From NCBI GenBank assembly GCA_033063855.1, contig CP093831.1, positions 10,664,001 through 10,728,000 of the forward strand: a stretch of 64,000 nucleotides of DNA, given 5' to 3'. The number at the start of each line of letters is the position of its first letter. Position 1 is the stretch's first letter. Shown here in pieces: positions 37,584 to 48,696 of the stretch. A model generated the notes under the pieces. That model saw only the letters and a program-made list of their open reading frames with translations, was not told where the DNA came from and searched no databases. This DNA comes from Smittia aterrima (Eukaryota > Arthropoda > Insecta > Diptera > Chironomidae). Position numbers and translations under genes: made by a program.

Positions 37584-38243
37584 AGAAATAGAATTGCTGT
37601 CTTCTACTTAGATTTAAATGAACGTTAATATTCCTGAATATTTTATAAATTTTTACGATCGTCTCGACTAGCAGAATACTTGAATGTAGCACCTAAAACA
37701 ATTTGAAAGTGCCAAAAATACTTAAAATAAGTAAACACGCCATTTTTATCCTCAACTGCATTTTGTCGCGAAAGAAGAGAAATAAATCAAAAGAATCAAC
37801 TGTAGCAATAAGATTTTGTACTTTTAAAAATATCGGCTAGAAAATAAAGTTTCCTAACACGCTGCCATTTTCTGTAATCTTTAAATTGAGAAATGCTTTT
37901 TTTTTATTCAAGAGCCGTTGCTAAGTCCGAAGTTCGTTCATTAAGTTTAGCGAACTCACATTTGAGGAATGCCGTCAAAACTTTATTCTGCCCCAAATTG
38001 CGCTTTCCAATTTCATCGGAAGCTTCTTGTCGATGACCTAAACTAAATAAAACGGAACTTCTATGACTAGACACCATCCTAGACTATTATCGAATAAAGT
38101 TTTCTCTATCAACGCATACGAATCAGGTTTTTCAAGTTTTTGCCCAGACAGCTTCCAAAAAAACTTCCAATGTCGAATCTTCGTCTTTGCTTGTTAGTTG
38201 AGATCTCAGTCTCGCATCGAACGGTTTTAAATTTTTTGCGAAA
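37584..38243. other. LanB1 3' UTR and upstream region of CT1
   Basis: Contains the LanB1 3' UTR with AATAAA at 37843-37848, then AT-rich sequence. A TCAGT initiator at 38206-38210 lies 36 nt before the CT1 start codon. No further gene is seen. Confidence 0.4.
38206..38214 (+). promoter_or_regulatory. Initiator-like motif of CT1
   Basis: TCAGTCTCG contains the arthropod initiator TCAGT. The same nine bases stand in front of CT6 at 47186-47194, in both cases followed within a few bases by TCGAA. No TATA box is seen at the usual distance. Confidence 0.45.
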
Positions 38244-39246
38244 ATGGAAAAAATCAAAAAGTCCTTTGAAACAATTGTCGAGGAAGCTTACGATTATCAG
38301 GAAGCTTTGAAAAGGCAAAATTTAAAACAAGAGGATGTCGATCGACTGAGGGAAGAAGTTAAAGGATCAAAATATGTTCCGCAAGGCATAATTGACAAAC
38401 AGGTTAGATTACCTTTCCTTGACATTTCGAGTGAATTCGATGAATGAAATTTCCAATTTACAGCTTCTTTTGTTTCTCAACGCTTTCAAAAATGACATCG
38501 TGAAAAGTGCTAAGATGTTAGATAGTTATTATAAATGTAAATCTGAGACTCCCGAGTTTTTCCGCAATCGCGATGTTGAAAGTAAAGAAGTTCAAAGTTC
38601 ACTCGACCATCAAGACTACTTTGCGCTGCCAACAACTCCTGAAAATTATGCTTTGATCTTTCATCGATTGTCAAGTTACGAGCCGAAGCATTACATCTTC
38701 GATGAAGCTGTTAAAACATTTATCCTCACAGTCGAAGGAGATGCTTATCTCAATGGGCCTCGCGACGGAGCAATTTATCTCATCGATTTGGCTGGCGTTC
38801 GATTCACTCACTTATTTCAGCCGGGCGTCAACTCAATTCGTAAAGGAATAAGATTCTTAGAAGATGGAAATCCATTTGACATCAAAGCGATTCATATTTT
38901 GAATGGTGTTCCATTCTTCGACATGATTCTCGGTTAGTAAAGCTCAAAATATTCCATTCGATTCATTAATTAATGCATTTCTAAAACAGGTTTGATTCGA
39001 CCATTCTGCCAGTCGAGTATTCTCTCAAAAGTTCATTTCCATTCGCCAAACATGGATTACGAGAAGTTCTACAAGGAATGTATTCCAAAATCTCATCTTC
39101 CAAGCGATTTTGGCGGCGATTTAGAATCCGTAGAAGCTTTGCATAAGCGTCATCGTGGAACACTCTCGGATATGCGAGACTATTTCCTATTCGAGGAAAT
39201 TCAACAACATTACATTGATACAGTTATTGAAAATACAAAAATGTAA
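38244..39246 (+). CDS. CRAL-TRIO domain protein CT1 (alpha-TTP/clavesin-like)
   Basis: Cytosolic carrier-type protein predicted to bind a small hydrophobic ligand (the family carries tocopherol, retinoids and phosphoinositides). Three exons, 38244-38402, 38464-38932 and 38990-39246, give 294 residues. The N-terminal helical part (YDYQEALKRQNL) corresponds to CRAL-TRIO-N. The lipid-binding domain has the strand motif NGPRDGAIYLIDLAGV, then IKAIHILNGVPFFD and LIRPF, and ends with the LPSDFGGDL signature. The first intron after DKQ is shared by all six genes of the array. CT1 lacks the intron that CT4-CT6 have just before the GPRDG motif. AATAAA at 39265. Confidence 0.9.
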
Positions 39247-39485
39247 AACAGGTTTTCTAATCAAAATAAAACTTTTTTTTTCTATAATAAAATTTTTATA
39301 ATTATTTAATTTATGGTCTGCATCTCGTGTTTGTATTTGTTAAAAGAAACGTTTGAAATTCTCGATTTAGGCAAATTTATTCGATTTCCAAAGATGAGAC
39401 TGGTCTCGGAAACTTTATTCGCTTTCAGTTTCAGTTGTTGTTTGAGTTTCTTAAGGAAAGGCTTCGTCTTCGGTTTGTGCTAATC

Positions 39486-40609
39486 ATGTCGATTGAGATT
39501 TTTAAAAAGTTATTCCATAAATCTTACGATGCAATCGAAGCTTGTAAACGTCAGAATTTGGATGCCGATTCACTCGAAGCGTTAAGAGAGCGAATGAAGA
39601 CAACGAAGTTCGCCCCGAAGTGTGTGATCAACAGTCAGGTTTGCGATTGAAATTGATAAGAAAATATTTGAGGGAAGTAATCTCATGAGTTTACAGCTTT
39701 TGCTGTTTCTAAACGCCGCAAAAGGAGACATTGAAATCGCAGCACTCAAACTTGATAAATATTACGAGCTCAAGCATGCGACTCCTGAATTTTTTCAAGG
39801 CCGTGACATTGATTCGAAAGAGATTCAACAGTGTTTGGACTGTCTCATTCTGGTGTCTCTTCCAGTCACTCCCGACAACTGTTTGGTCATGTGTCAGAAG
39901 CTGAGAATGTTCAACCCAAGAGATTACAACTTTGACGCTGCCTGCAAGACTTTCATTATGAAAACAGAGGCAACGACATATCAGGTTTGCCGATGATATT
40001 GAAAATATTTGAAGGAAGTAATCTGATGGGTTTACAGTATGGACCGAGAGACGGAATAATTTTCATTGACGACTTGGATGGCGTCAGCATCTTCCACATG
40101 CTTCGTCCAAGTTTAAGTTCAATCCGAAAGGGAATGCGCTTTCTTCAAGAAGCGAGTCCATTGGAAGTGAAGGCGATCCACATCATGAACTGCGTTCCGT
40201 TTATCAATAAAATGATTGCGATGGCAAAGCCTTACGTGCGAAGTGAGATGTTCAGCAAAGTTCATTTTCATCCTGTTGGTGAGACAAATTAAAAAACTAA
40301 CCAGCCAGAGAAGTATTCATTCTTTCAATTCATTTAGGAATGGACATGAATGAATTCCAAGAGAAATTCGATATTCCCAAGACTCATCTTCCGTCAGACT
40401 ACGGAGGCGATCTTCCATCTTTAGAAGATCTTCATGTTCAACAGAGGAAAGAATTGTCAGAAATGCGAGACTATTTCTTAATGGAACAAGCTCACATGAA
40501 CTACGAGTACGATCAATATTACGACGACTTCGAAAAAATTCGGCCGAGAACACTGCCAAAGCAGAACAAGGACTACGCTGGCGAGATTGATGAGTACACG
40601 AGGATGTGA
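39486..40609 (+). CDS. CRAL-TRIO domain protein CT2, with two near-identical introns
   Basis: Four exons, 39486-39638, 39697-39984, 40038-40278 and 40338-40609, give 317 residues. The architecture matches the neighbours: an N-terminal helical region, YGPRDGIIFIDDLDGVSIF, IKAIHIMNCVPFINK-like segment (KAIHIMNCVPFINK), and LPSDYGGDLPS. Intron 1 (39639-39696) sits at the position shared by the whole array. Intron 2 (39985-40037) is in phase 0, one codon before GPRDG, at a position no other member has, and its sequence is a copy of intron 1. An open frame upstream of 39486 continues in frame, but the chosen ATG aligns with the neighbours' starts. AATAAA at 40698. Confidence 0.9.
39639..39696 (+). 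repeat. CT2 intron 1, member of a duplicated intron pair
   Basis: 58-nt intron starting GTTTGC and ending GTTTACAG. Its last 36 bases (39661-39696) match the last 36 bases of CT2 intron 2 at 33 positions, including the blocks AAAATATTTGA and GGAAGTAATCT. All six array members have an intron here, so this is taken as the parental copy. Confidence 0.85.
39985..40037 (+). repeat. CT2 intron 2, member of a duplicated intron pair
   Basis: 53-nt intron with the same 5' end (GTTTGC) and 3' end (GTTTACAG) as intron 1, and 33 of 36 identical bases at 40002-40037. The exon before each copy ends in CAG. Removing it restores the frame and an uninterrupted match to the other paralogues, so it is a real intron rather than an exon duplication. 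Confidence 0.85.
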
Positions 40610-40817
40610 AGTTCTTTAAATATTTTCGGATTAGGGAGAGTTCAAATGAGTACAACTAAGTTAAATATTTTTTTAGTAATCTTGTTTTTTTGGTTGAAAT
40701 AAAAGTTTTTATTGTCGTAAATCCCCTCTTCATTAAACATCTTCGTAAGAATCTTCAGTGGACTTGGTTTTGTTTATTATTTTTGTTTGTCAGTTCTTAA
40801 AAATACTTTAACGTGAA

Positions 40818-41793
40818 ATGACCGACGAAATATTTCAGTTGTTACTTAAAACTTGTAACAAGTCTTACAATGTTCCGGAAGCTTGTAAGCGTCAAAATTT
40901 GAACGAGAAGATGATTGAGGAGTTGAGAATTAAGATCATGACGTCAAAGTTTGTTCCAAAAGTTATCATGAACAGCCAGGTAAACTTAGAATTTTAAAAT
41001 ATTCTGATGATAAAATAATAAAGTTTATTTATAGTTGTTGTTGTTTTTGAACGCTTCGAATGGCGACGTTGACCGTGCAGCAGAGCAAATCGATAAATAT
41101 TACGAAGTCAAACACGAGTCTCCCGAGTTCTTCAAGGATCGCAGTTTTGAAACGAAAAAAGTTCAAAAATCTTTGCACAATCTGGTTTTGGTTAATCTTC
41201 CAATCACTCCCAGCAATTCTTTCTTATTCTGTCAAAGGCTTCGAACTTTCGATGCAAACGATTACAGTTTCGATGGAGCATGCAAGACCTTGATAATGAA
41301 AGTCGAAGCGAACGCTTTCAAACATGGACCGAGAGACGGTATCATCTACATTAACGACTTGGATGGCATGAAGTTCTCTCACATGTTCCGGCCAAAAATA
41401 AGCTCAGTCAAGAAAAGCTTGAAATTTCTTCAGGAAGGAAGTCCGATCCAAACAAAGGCCGTTCACATTTTGAATTGTGTTCCGTTCATCAGCAAAGTTT
41501 TCGCTATCGCAAAACCTTACATGGGATCTGATTTAATTAACAGAATTCACTTTCATCCTCGTGGCCTGAACTTCGAAGAATTTCAGGAGAAATTTGGAAT
41601 CCCCAAGTCTCATCTTCCTTCTGACTACGGCGGCGATCTCCCGTCGCTCGAGGAAATTCACATCAAGCAACAAGAAGAGATGATCGAGATGCAAGATTAT
41701 TTTATGCTTGAGGAGAACCAACTCAATTACGAGTACGATCATCTCTTAGAAGAAATCGAGACGGAACAATCAAACGGATCATTGCCCAGATAA
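40818..41793 (+). CDS. CRAL-TRIO domain protein CT3
   Basis: Two exons, 40818-40979 and 41035-41793, give 306 residues. This is the closest relative of CT2 in the array: both share NVPEACKRQNL/AIEACKRQNL-type N termini, GPRDGIIYINDLDGMKFSHM-like and SDYGGDLPSLEE sequences. It keeps only the first intron. The one before GPRDG and the one before the C-terminal exon are absent, so introns were either lost here or gained elsewhere. Predicted role is a cytosolic lipid-ligand carrier. AATAAA at 41835. Confidence 0.9.
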
Positions 41794-42059
41794 TTTCTTA
41801 TGTAAAAAGTGGTTTCTTATTCGATTAAACTTAGAAATAAACTCCGAAAGGTTTATCAAGGTGACGCAGAGCAAACGAGTTTTCAAGGTTACTTTTAGTG
41901 AATGCTGTCGAACATCACAACAAACATCTAAGTCGATTTCCAGTTAGGTAGTAAACCAGAATTTATTTGCGAAAATAAAAAATCATTCGCTCACGAGCGT
42001 TGATGCCATTTCAACTTTAGTTTAAACAAATTTTCAGAGCAGAAAGGTTTAGTGCAGTG

Positions 42060-43167
42060 ATGAGTTCGACTTTTGATTTTGATAAGTTTAGTGAGAATGC
42101 TTTTGATTATGACGAAGCGCTTAAACGTCAAGGGATAACTCAGGACGATGTTGATCTCTTAAGACAGAAGACAAAGCGCTCGAAACTTGTTCCACGGTTC
42201 ATTAATGATAAACAAGTAGCGAAGGCGGATTTCAAGTTTTGCAAAGTGAAATAACAAATCAATTTTTAGCTTTTGATGTTCTCAAACGCAGGAAGAGGTG
42301 ACATTGAAAGGAGCTCAAAGTGGATCCACGTGTATTATAAAATGAAGCTCAACAGTCCCGAGTTCTTTGCCAACCGTGACGTCAACTCGGAAGGCGTGCA
42401 GAGCGCCCTGAACAATCAAATTAACCTCATGCTTCCGGTATACGATGGATGCAACATACTTCTCCATAAAATTAAAAACTTAGACCCAAAAGCTTATGTG
42501 TTCGATGAAGCGATAAAAACATTCATCATGATGGCCGGTGAGTTTTTTTCTTTGTTCGATAAAACTCGTTTACAACGATTTTCGAATTTGCAATGTAGAA
42601 GCTTGCACTTTTATCAATGGCCCACGCGACGGAGCGATCTTCCTGTATGATCTGAAAGGTGCGAGCTTTCGTCATTTGTTGCAGCCAAGCATTAGCTCAA
42701 TGAAGAAGGGAATGGATTTTATTCAATCGGGAAGCCCGTTAGACATTACTGCCATTCACGTGTTCAATTCTTCGTTTCTAATGAGTTGTATCTTCAGTAA
42801 GTTTAATGAACTAAACACGACTTGAAGCTTGAAGTGACCTTCAAATATTTTCGCAGCTATGATCAAACCGTTCTTAAAAAAAGAATTCTACGATCGGATT
42901 CATTTGCACAAGGCCGGGGAGAGTTTAGATGAATTCTTCGAGAAATATATTCCTCGATCGCATATTCCATCAGATTACGGAGGTGACTTGCCGTCATGTG
43001 ATGACTTAAACGAGAAGACGAAGAAAATTTTAAGCGAGATGCGCGAATATTTTCTTTTCGAAGAAGACCAAATGAATCTCAAACTAGAAGATCAAGCTGA
43101 TGATAATAATAACAACAGAGATGATGATGATGGTGATGATGATTTTCTCGATGCAGAAGATAAATAA
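42060..43167 (+). CDS. CRAL-TRIO domain protein CT4
   Basis: Four exons, 42060-42215, 42270-42537, 42599-42796 and 42857-43167, give 310 residues. It has FDYDEALKRQGIT at the N terminus, FINGPRDGAIFLYDLKGASF, ITAIHVFNSSFLMSC and IPSDYGGDLPS. The C terminus is an unusual Asp/Asn-rich tail. The GTG at 42057 is in frame but the ATG at 42060 is the start. Intron 2 lies in phase 1 after MMAG, a position shared with CT5 and CT6. The stop codon is embedded in AATAAA, so the 3' UTR may be very short. Confidence 0.89.
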
Positions 43168-43168
43168 A
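43163..43168 (+). terminator. AATAAA overlapping the CT4 stop codon
   Basis: The codons GAT AAA TAA and the following base form AATAAA across the stop codon of CT4 (TAA at 43165-43167). No other canonical signal precedes the CT5 leader except AATAAA at about 43307, directly before the CT5 start codon. Confidence 0.45.
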
Positions 43169-43312
43169 ATGAAAATGTGTTCGGTGTTAGTCAAAACAAG
43201 TTCGATAGTTTCGATAGTTTCCTTGTGATTGTTAAAAATTTTCAGCGAAATATTGTTTTGATCGAAAAGCTCCAGTCATTGTTGTACAGCCGAGACGTTC
43301 AGACCTAAATAA

Positions 43313-44747
43313 ATGGATCAGAGTTATTCAAGTAGAATGTTGAGAAGAATTGAAAAAATTCTCGAACGAGCTTACGATTACGATCAAGCTTTAAAATGGA
43401 TTAATCGAAGTGAACAAGAAGTAGCTGAGCTTCGTGAATTAGTTGAAAGTGTTGATGAAATTTCTCCGTGTTTAGTGACTAATAAACATGTGAGTTTAAT
43501 GAATAAAAGTGAATTGCGTGTAATTACGAAAACAAAGTCTTTTCTTAGAAAAATGTTCTATTTAAGAAGCTAATATGCTTAAACATTTACAGAAGACTTT
43601 GTCTGCTTCGAGCAAATATTTAATTCTTTAAGTCAAATTAATTGATATTCCTTTTGTAGCTTTTGATATTTTTGGCGAATGACTTAAGCGTAAAAGAAGC
43701 GTTTGACAAAATGATTGTCTTCTTCAGTCTAAAGCTGAGCTCTCCTGAAGTCTTCCGAAAGCGTAATCCTTGCTCGGATGAGCTCGCGAAGACTTTCGCT
43801 AATCAAAACTTCTTCTATCTTCCTGTGACTCCCGATGGCTACAGCGTGATCTACGGATCTCTTAAGAATCATAGTATCTCATCATTCGTCCTTGATGCAG
43901 CGGCGAAAGCATTTTTTATGACTGCAGGTGAGCTTACCATGGGTTTGATATTGAAAATCTTTTATTCAAGGGAAATTTAAAGATCGCATCGAAAAAAAAC
44001 TTGATTTCGGCTAATCGAGGGAAAACTTGTTTGTGAACTGAATTCATTGATGACAAACAAAATTTTCAGCGAACAAAATGGTTAAGTCAATTGCTCAAAT
44101 CAAAGATGAGCTCTCGACTTAGATATTTACTTTGCCTAAATCAAAACAACGAACAGTGAAGTTCGCGTGTGTAACTAATTATTTATTTTTTTGGTTTCAG
44201 AGGCGAGTTGCTTTCATCAAGGTTAGTCAACAACAGAAATTCTTCCGTTCGATCGTCATTATTGATTTCTTGACTTTCAGGTCCACAGAAGGGAATTATC
44301 TTCCTTGTTGACATGGCTGGCGGTAAACTTCTTCACTTGTCAAAAATTAATTTAAAAACTCTTAAGATGGGCTTGAGATTTGCTATGGAAGGATGTCCAC
44401 AGAAGATCATCGCGTTCCACATTCTCAATGCTGTGCCGTTCTATGAATTGCTCATGCAAATTATGCGACCTTTCGCGAAGAAAGAGTTGAAACTCTTGGT
44501 AGGAGACTTTTGTGCGACTCAAAATGTTTTTATGACTAAATTTTATTTTTAGCTGAATCTCCACTACGCTGATATCGATTGGGAGAACTTCTATGAGAAA
44601 CACATTCCTCGTTCCTGTCTTCCAAGTGATTATGGCGGTGACTTGGAGTCGGTTGAAGAGCTAAGCAGAAAGAATTTAATGCAACTCAAGGATCTTCAAG
44701 ATTACTTCGAGATCGAAGAGGAAGCTGTATTCGAACCTCATTACTAG
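43313..44747 (+). CDS. CRAL-TRIO domain protein CT5 (diverged)
   Basis: Five exons, 43313-43489, 43660-43927, 44201-44221, 44281-44498 and 44553-44747, give 292 residues. The N terminus (YDYDQALKWIN) and C terminus (IPRSCLPSDYGGDLESVEEL) are typical. The core motif usually read GPRDG is GPQKG here, followed by IIFLVDMAGGKLLHLS. An extra intron interrupts the sequence right at that motif and leaves a 21-nt exon 3 coding about seven residues (EASCFHQ). All frames join without stops, so it looks functional but with altered ligand-pocket residues. AATAAA at 44847. Confidence 0.85.
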
Positions 44748-47260
44748 TCATTCAGTTACCTCAGAGAGATTTTATTTTAAATATTTTAAAAGCAAAAGCT
44801 GTTTTATGGTTTTGGAAGCTTTGGAGTTTTAAAGCTTTGGTGTGATAATAAAAAGCAATTTATGATTTAACTTTTTATGAAAAAAAATAGATTTTTTAAA
44901 CTTTCAGTTTGGGAAACTTTGTTTCGAGATTTTAATATTTTCTGTACGTATTTTGCAAAAGCACAGATTACAGCTTTGCCGTCAAGCTTCCTATGAGTAA
45001 GCGATATCTCGTCGTGATAATCAATGAATTATCAAGTTCGTTAAACAAGTTGATCACAGTAATTATCTCTACTAGATCACAGTAATCAGTCTCCAATATT
45101 AAATTGACACTGCGACATTGATCGGAATGAAATATTTGCTCGCGTATCAAACGTTCGATATTCTCTCAATGGACTTGACCACACTCAATGATATTTACCT
45201 GCGACTTAAAGAACGCGAAGCAAACGCAAACGAAAATGAAACACAAAAATAACTTTTTCGTCGCAAGCTGATCGCTCGTTCAGTTTTAATTTGACGCTCA
45301 AAGGAAACATTCTCATTCCCAGATTTGCAAAAATAAATTTGTTTGATTGTTTAAAAATATTTTAAGAGTAATAAGGAATAAATTCAATGTGAGTTTGAAT
45401 CGTTAGAAGTGGTAAAAAATCAATAGAAATTTAAGCAATGAATGTTCATAATTATCGTTTGTTTGTTCCAAAAAATATTTCGATGACGGATATTTATTGA
45501 GAAATGGTTTGCTTAAACATTTGCTATTCAAGTCGTATTCGCCAATCATTAAATCATTATTGTCGTCTGACGATTCTTCAAACTCGAGCGTTAGCTGACT
45601 CCAAAAGACACTTAGCGGTCAATGTTTATCTATTCAAGTCTCAGTTCTCTTCCGAGATCAGTTTTAGTTCAAAACAACTTGTTTCTTCAATTCTTTTATT
45701 CTTTTTTATAAGACTCTCCAATTCTTACGAATTACCTGCGTCAGCAAAATTACTCGGCAGTTTAACCGTCGAATCAGCTCTGAGCTATTAAAAGTTTAAT
45801 TTGTTTTAAACAAACCTAATTAAAATTGCAAACTGAGGTGCAAAGAGTTCAATTGTAAAATTTATAAACAAATTATTTCTGTCTACTTTGGTAATTTGTA
45901 TTTGGATTAAATTTGGAGGATGAGTTAAGGGTCGTTCATATCCAGGGACGGATTCGTCATTTGAGAACAAACCTAGAAAAAAAATTTAAACTAACTTCGC
46001 GGTTTCAGATTTAATCTTGACCAATGTAATCAAAAATTGTCAGTTATCGTAAAACTAAGTTCAAGTTTCAAGTTAGTGAATAATTGTGCCACTGGCAAAG
46101 CAGCGCTAATGAACTTCCATCGACGTTACCTGATTCGGCTAAGATTACATGGCAAGCAAGTTTCAAACTAAGAACTCTATTCACTCGTCTAACGCTTTGC
46201 ATTAAAATAAATTCAGTTAACTATGCGCTCGTCGGCAACCGGTTTGATTTAGTGCAAGGTTCCAAATCGCAATGTTTTCGACATCATAACGCTTGAGTGG
46301 TCTTCACGACCGTCACAAAGAAGTTCTCTCCGAAGATCGATGACTCAAAGTAAAAAGAATTAATTACATTAAAGTTCTACTAACAAAAAAACAATTTGCT
46401 TTTGTAAATATTTTTAAGACTCTTCTTTTATTTGACCAGAATTCAAAGGAAACAAATGGATTCCCATCGGCAAGAACATTCAACAATCAACTTGAACTTT
46501 ATTGACTTTTCTCGTTATGACTCGTCAATGTTATTCACTTTGCGGTCAATTTTCAATCGACTCATCTTCACGCGTCTTCATTTGCAATCGTCGATCGGTT
46601 TCGATTTCATTTTTTCTAATCGAGCATTTGAAGCGACATCGAACGCCTCTTACGTTTCTATTTTTATTCCCTCTCGCGAATGGTTTGCTATGATCAAGGT
46701 CGACATAGTTGCATAAACTCCGCTGCATTCGGATTCCTTTTAAAATCGTGAAAACGATTTGTCGCAGCGTGACAGTTTAGACTTAGTTATGCATTGCGAA
46801 ATCGCTTTGCAAGTTCAATATCGGAATGAGTCGACGAACTTTAATTTTTTTTCGTTCTTGCTTACGTCAGAAGCTTTGAGAGGTGTTTGATGAGATTTGA
46901 CGCAATTAATCTTTTGAGCATTACAAAAGAACGAGATTTGTAAGCTCGTAAAACGCGTTAGGTACTTCGTGCGTCTTGCAAACGATAAAACGACTTTTAC
47001 CAAATTTTTTATCTCTGCCCAAAACTCTTTCTCTTCTTTCCATTAAAAGTTACAAAACAAACAGTTTCACGACAGAAAACGTGCTTTGTTTAGTGACGCC
47101 AAGGTCGTTCGCTTCACAGAGAATTTGTGCCGCAAAACAATCTCTCAAACTGATCATCTAACGAATGTTTTCTTTTATTTCGCTTTCAGTCTCGTTTCGA
47201 AGCTGTTGATGTTCAGTCAGGAAATTCGATTTTTTGTGACAAAATAATTTCGCCGTCAAA
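44748..47260. other. 2.5-kb gap inside the CRAL-TRIO array
   Basis: After the CT5 3' UTR (AATAAA at 44847) the stretch is AT-rich with no CRAL-TRIO motif on either strand that I can see, so I find no decayed copy. The short open frames here have no domain-like composition. It ends with the CT6 promoter region. Confidence 0.4.
47186..47194 (+). promoter_or_regulatory. Initiator-like motif of CT6
   Basis: TCAGTCTCG lies 67-75 nt before the CT6 start and is identical to the motif in front of CT1. It contains the arthropod initiator TCAGT. A second TCAGT lies at 47214-47218, nearer the gene. Confidence 0.4.
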
Positions 47261-48332
47261 ATGAACGTTGATCTAGGATACGATTACGATGAAGCGCTAA
47301 AGCGACAGGGACACAAACAATTAGACGTTGATGCATTGAGACGGATCGTTGATGATTACCCGATGGTCCCAAAGTCGATAACTGATAAGCAGGTTAGTCC
47401 AAGATTACAAAAAAGTTTTCTTCGTTGTTAAACAAATCTCTTCACAGATTCTTTTGTTTCTTGACTCATGCGGAGGAGTTGAAGAAGGAGCAAAGGTCAT
47501 GAAAATTTACTACAAAATAAAGCAAAGTTCACCAGAACATTTCGCGAATCGTGATCCAGAGAGTGCAAAGATTGAACAGTGTTTGAAGCATCAAGACTAT
47601 TTCTACCTACCGAGAACACCAAGCGGAGACATTGTCGTTTTTCATCGCCTTTCAACCTCAAAAGCCGGCGACTATGTGTTCGACGAGGCAATTAAAACGT
47701 TTTTCATGACAATTGGTTGGGACTTTACATTGTCGACAGTAATAATTGTTTGCTAATCTATAATTTACTTAACAGAATCTTGCTTATATAAGAACGGTCC
47801 ACGTGACGGAGCAATTTTCTTGTTTGACATGAAAGGAGTTGGTCTGATGCATTTAACGAGAGTTAACTTGACTTCCATTAAGAAGTTCTTCACTTATCTT
47901 CAGGACGGAGTTCCCGGAAAACTTCGTGCCATTCACGTTTTCAACGTCGTCTGGTTCTTCGATAAAATCCTTGCAATGATCAAGCCATTCATGAAAGCAG
48001 AGATTCTTCAATGCGTGAGTAACAGTTTCGAAATATTCTCGGCAATTATTTAATTTTCCTAATTACAGCTACATTTACATACATCAAGCATGGATTTCGA
48101 AAAGTTCTATAGCGATCACATACCGAAAAGTTGTTTACCTTCAGACTTTGGCGGAGACTTAGAGTCAGTAGCTGAGCTGCACGAGAAACACAGCAAAGAG
48201 CTGAAAACTCTAAGAAATTACTTCCTCGCCGAAGAACAGCAATCAGCGCTTCAACTTGACGTTGTTGGCAAAAGCAAATTGCAAAACGACTTGATTAACG
48301 ATAACGAGAGTAGAATCAAAGCTTGTGATTAA
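47261..48332 (+). CDS. CRAL-TRIO domain protein CT6
   Basis: Four exons, 47261-47392, 47448-47715, 47776-48014 and 48069-48332, give 300 residues. The N terminus is the shortest of the array (MNVDLGYDYDEALKRQGHKQ). The core reads YKNGPRDGAIFLFDMKGVGL, then LRAIHVFNVVWFFDKIL and IPKSCLPSDFGGDLESV. Exon 2 is 268 nt, exactly as in CT4 and CT5. The intron after it has a weak donor (GTTGGG). It stands apart from CT5 by 2.5 kb. AATAAA at 48386. Confidence 0.89.
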
Positions 48333-48696
48333 AATTACCAAAAAAATATTTTTCTAATGCTTCAATATCATTTTGTGGGGAAAGAAATAAAATGAAAATA
48401 AATCAATGGTGGAATCTAAAGTTAAACTTCTTTTCAAGTTCAGAGATTCGATATTTGGGAAGCTTAAAATCTTATAACCTTTTCAGCTTTGTCAACTACA
48501 AATATAACAAAAGAGGATTTAGATTTGTAAGTCTCGATCCATTTTAGTAAATTCATTTGACAACAGAAAATGAGAAAAACGAAGAAATAAAATTTAAAAC
48601 TCATGCAAGGGGGTAGATATCTTAGTATAACTATTGTTGTATAACTAGTGATCCTGGTTTGTTTTGATTTGAAAGCCACTCGACATTCTTCGTGAA

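Noticed and set aside
44748..47260. Pseudogene copy of a CRAL-TRIO gene in the array gap
   Set aside because: I looked for the GPRDG-, DKQ-LLLFLN- and SDYGGDL-coding stretches on both strands and found none.
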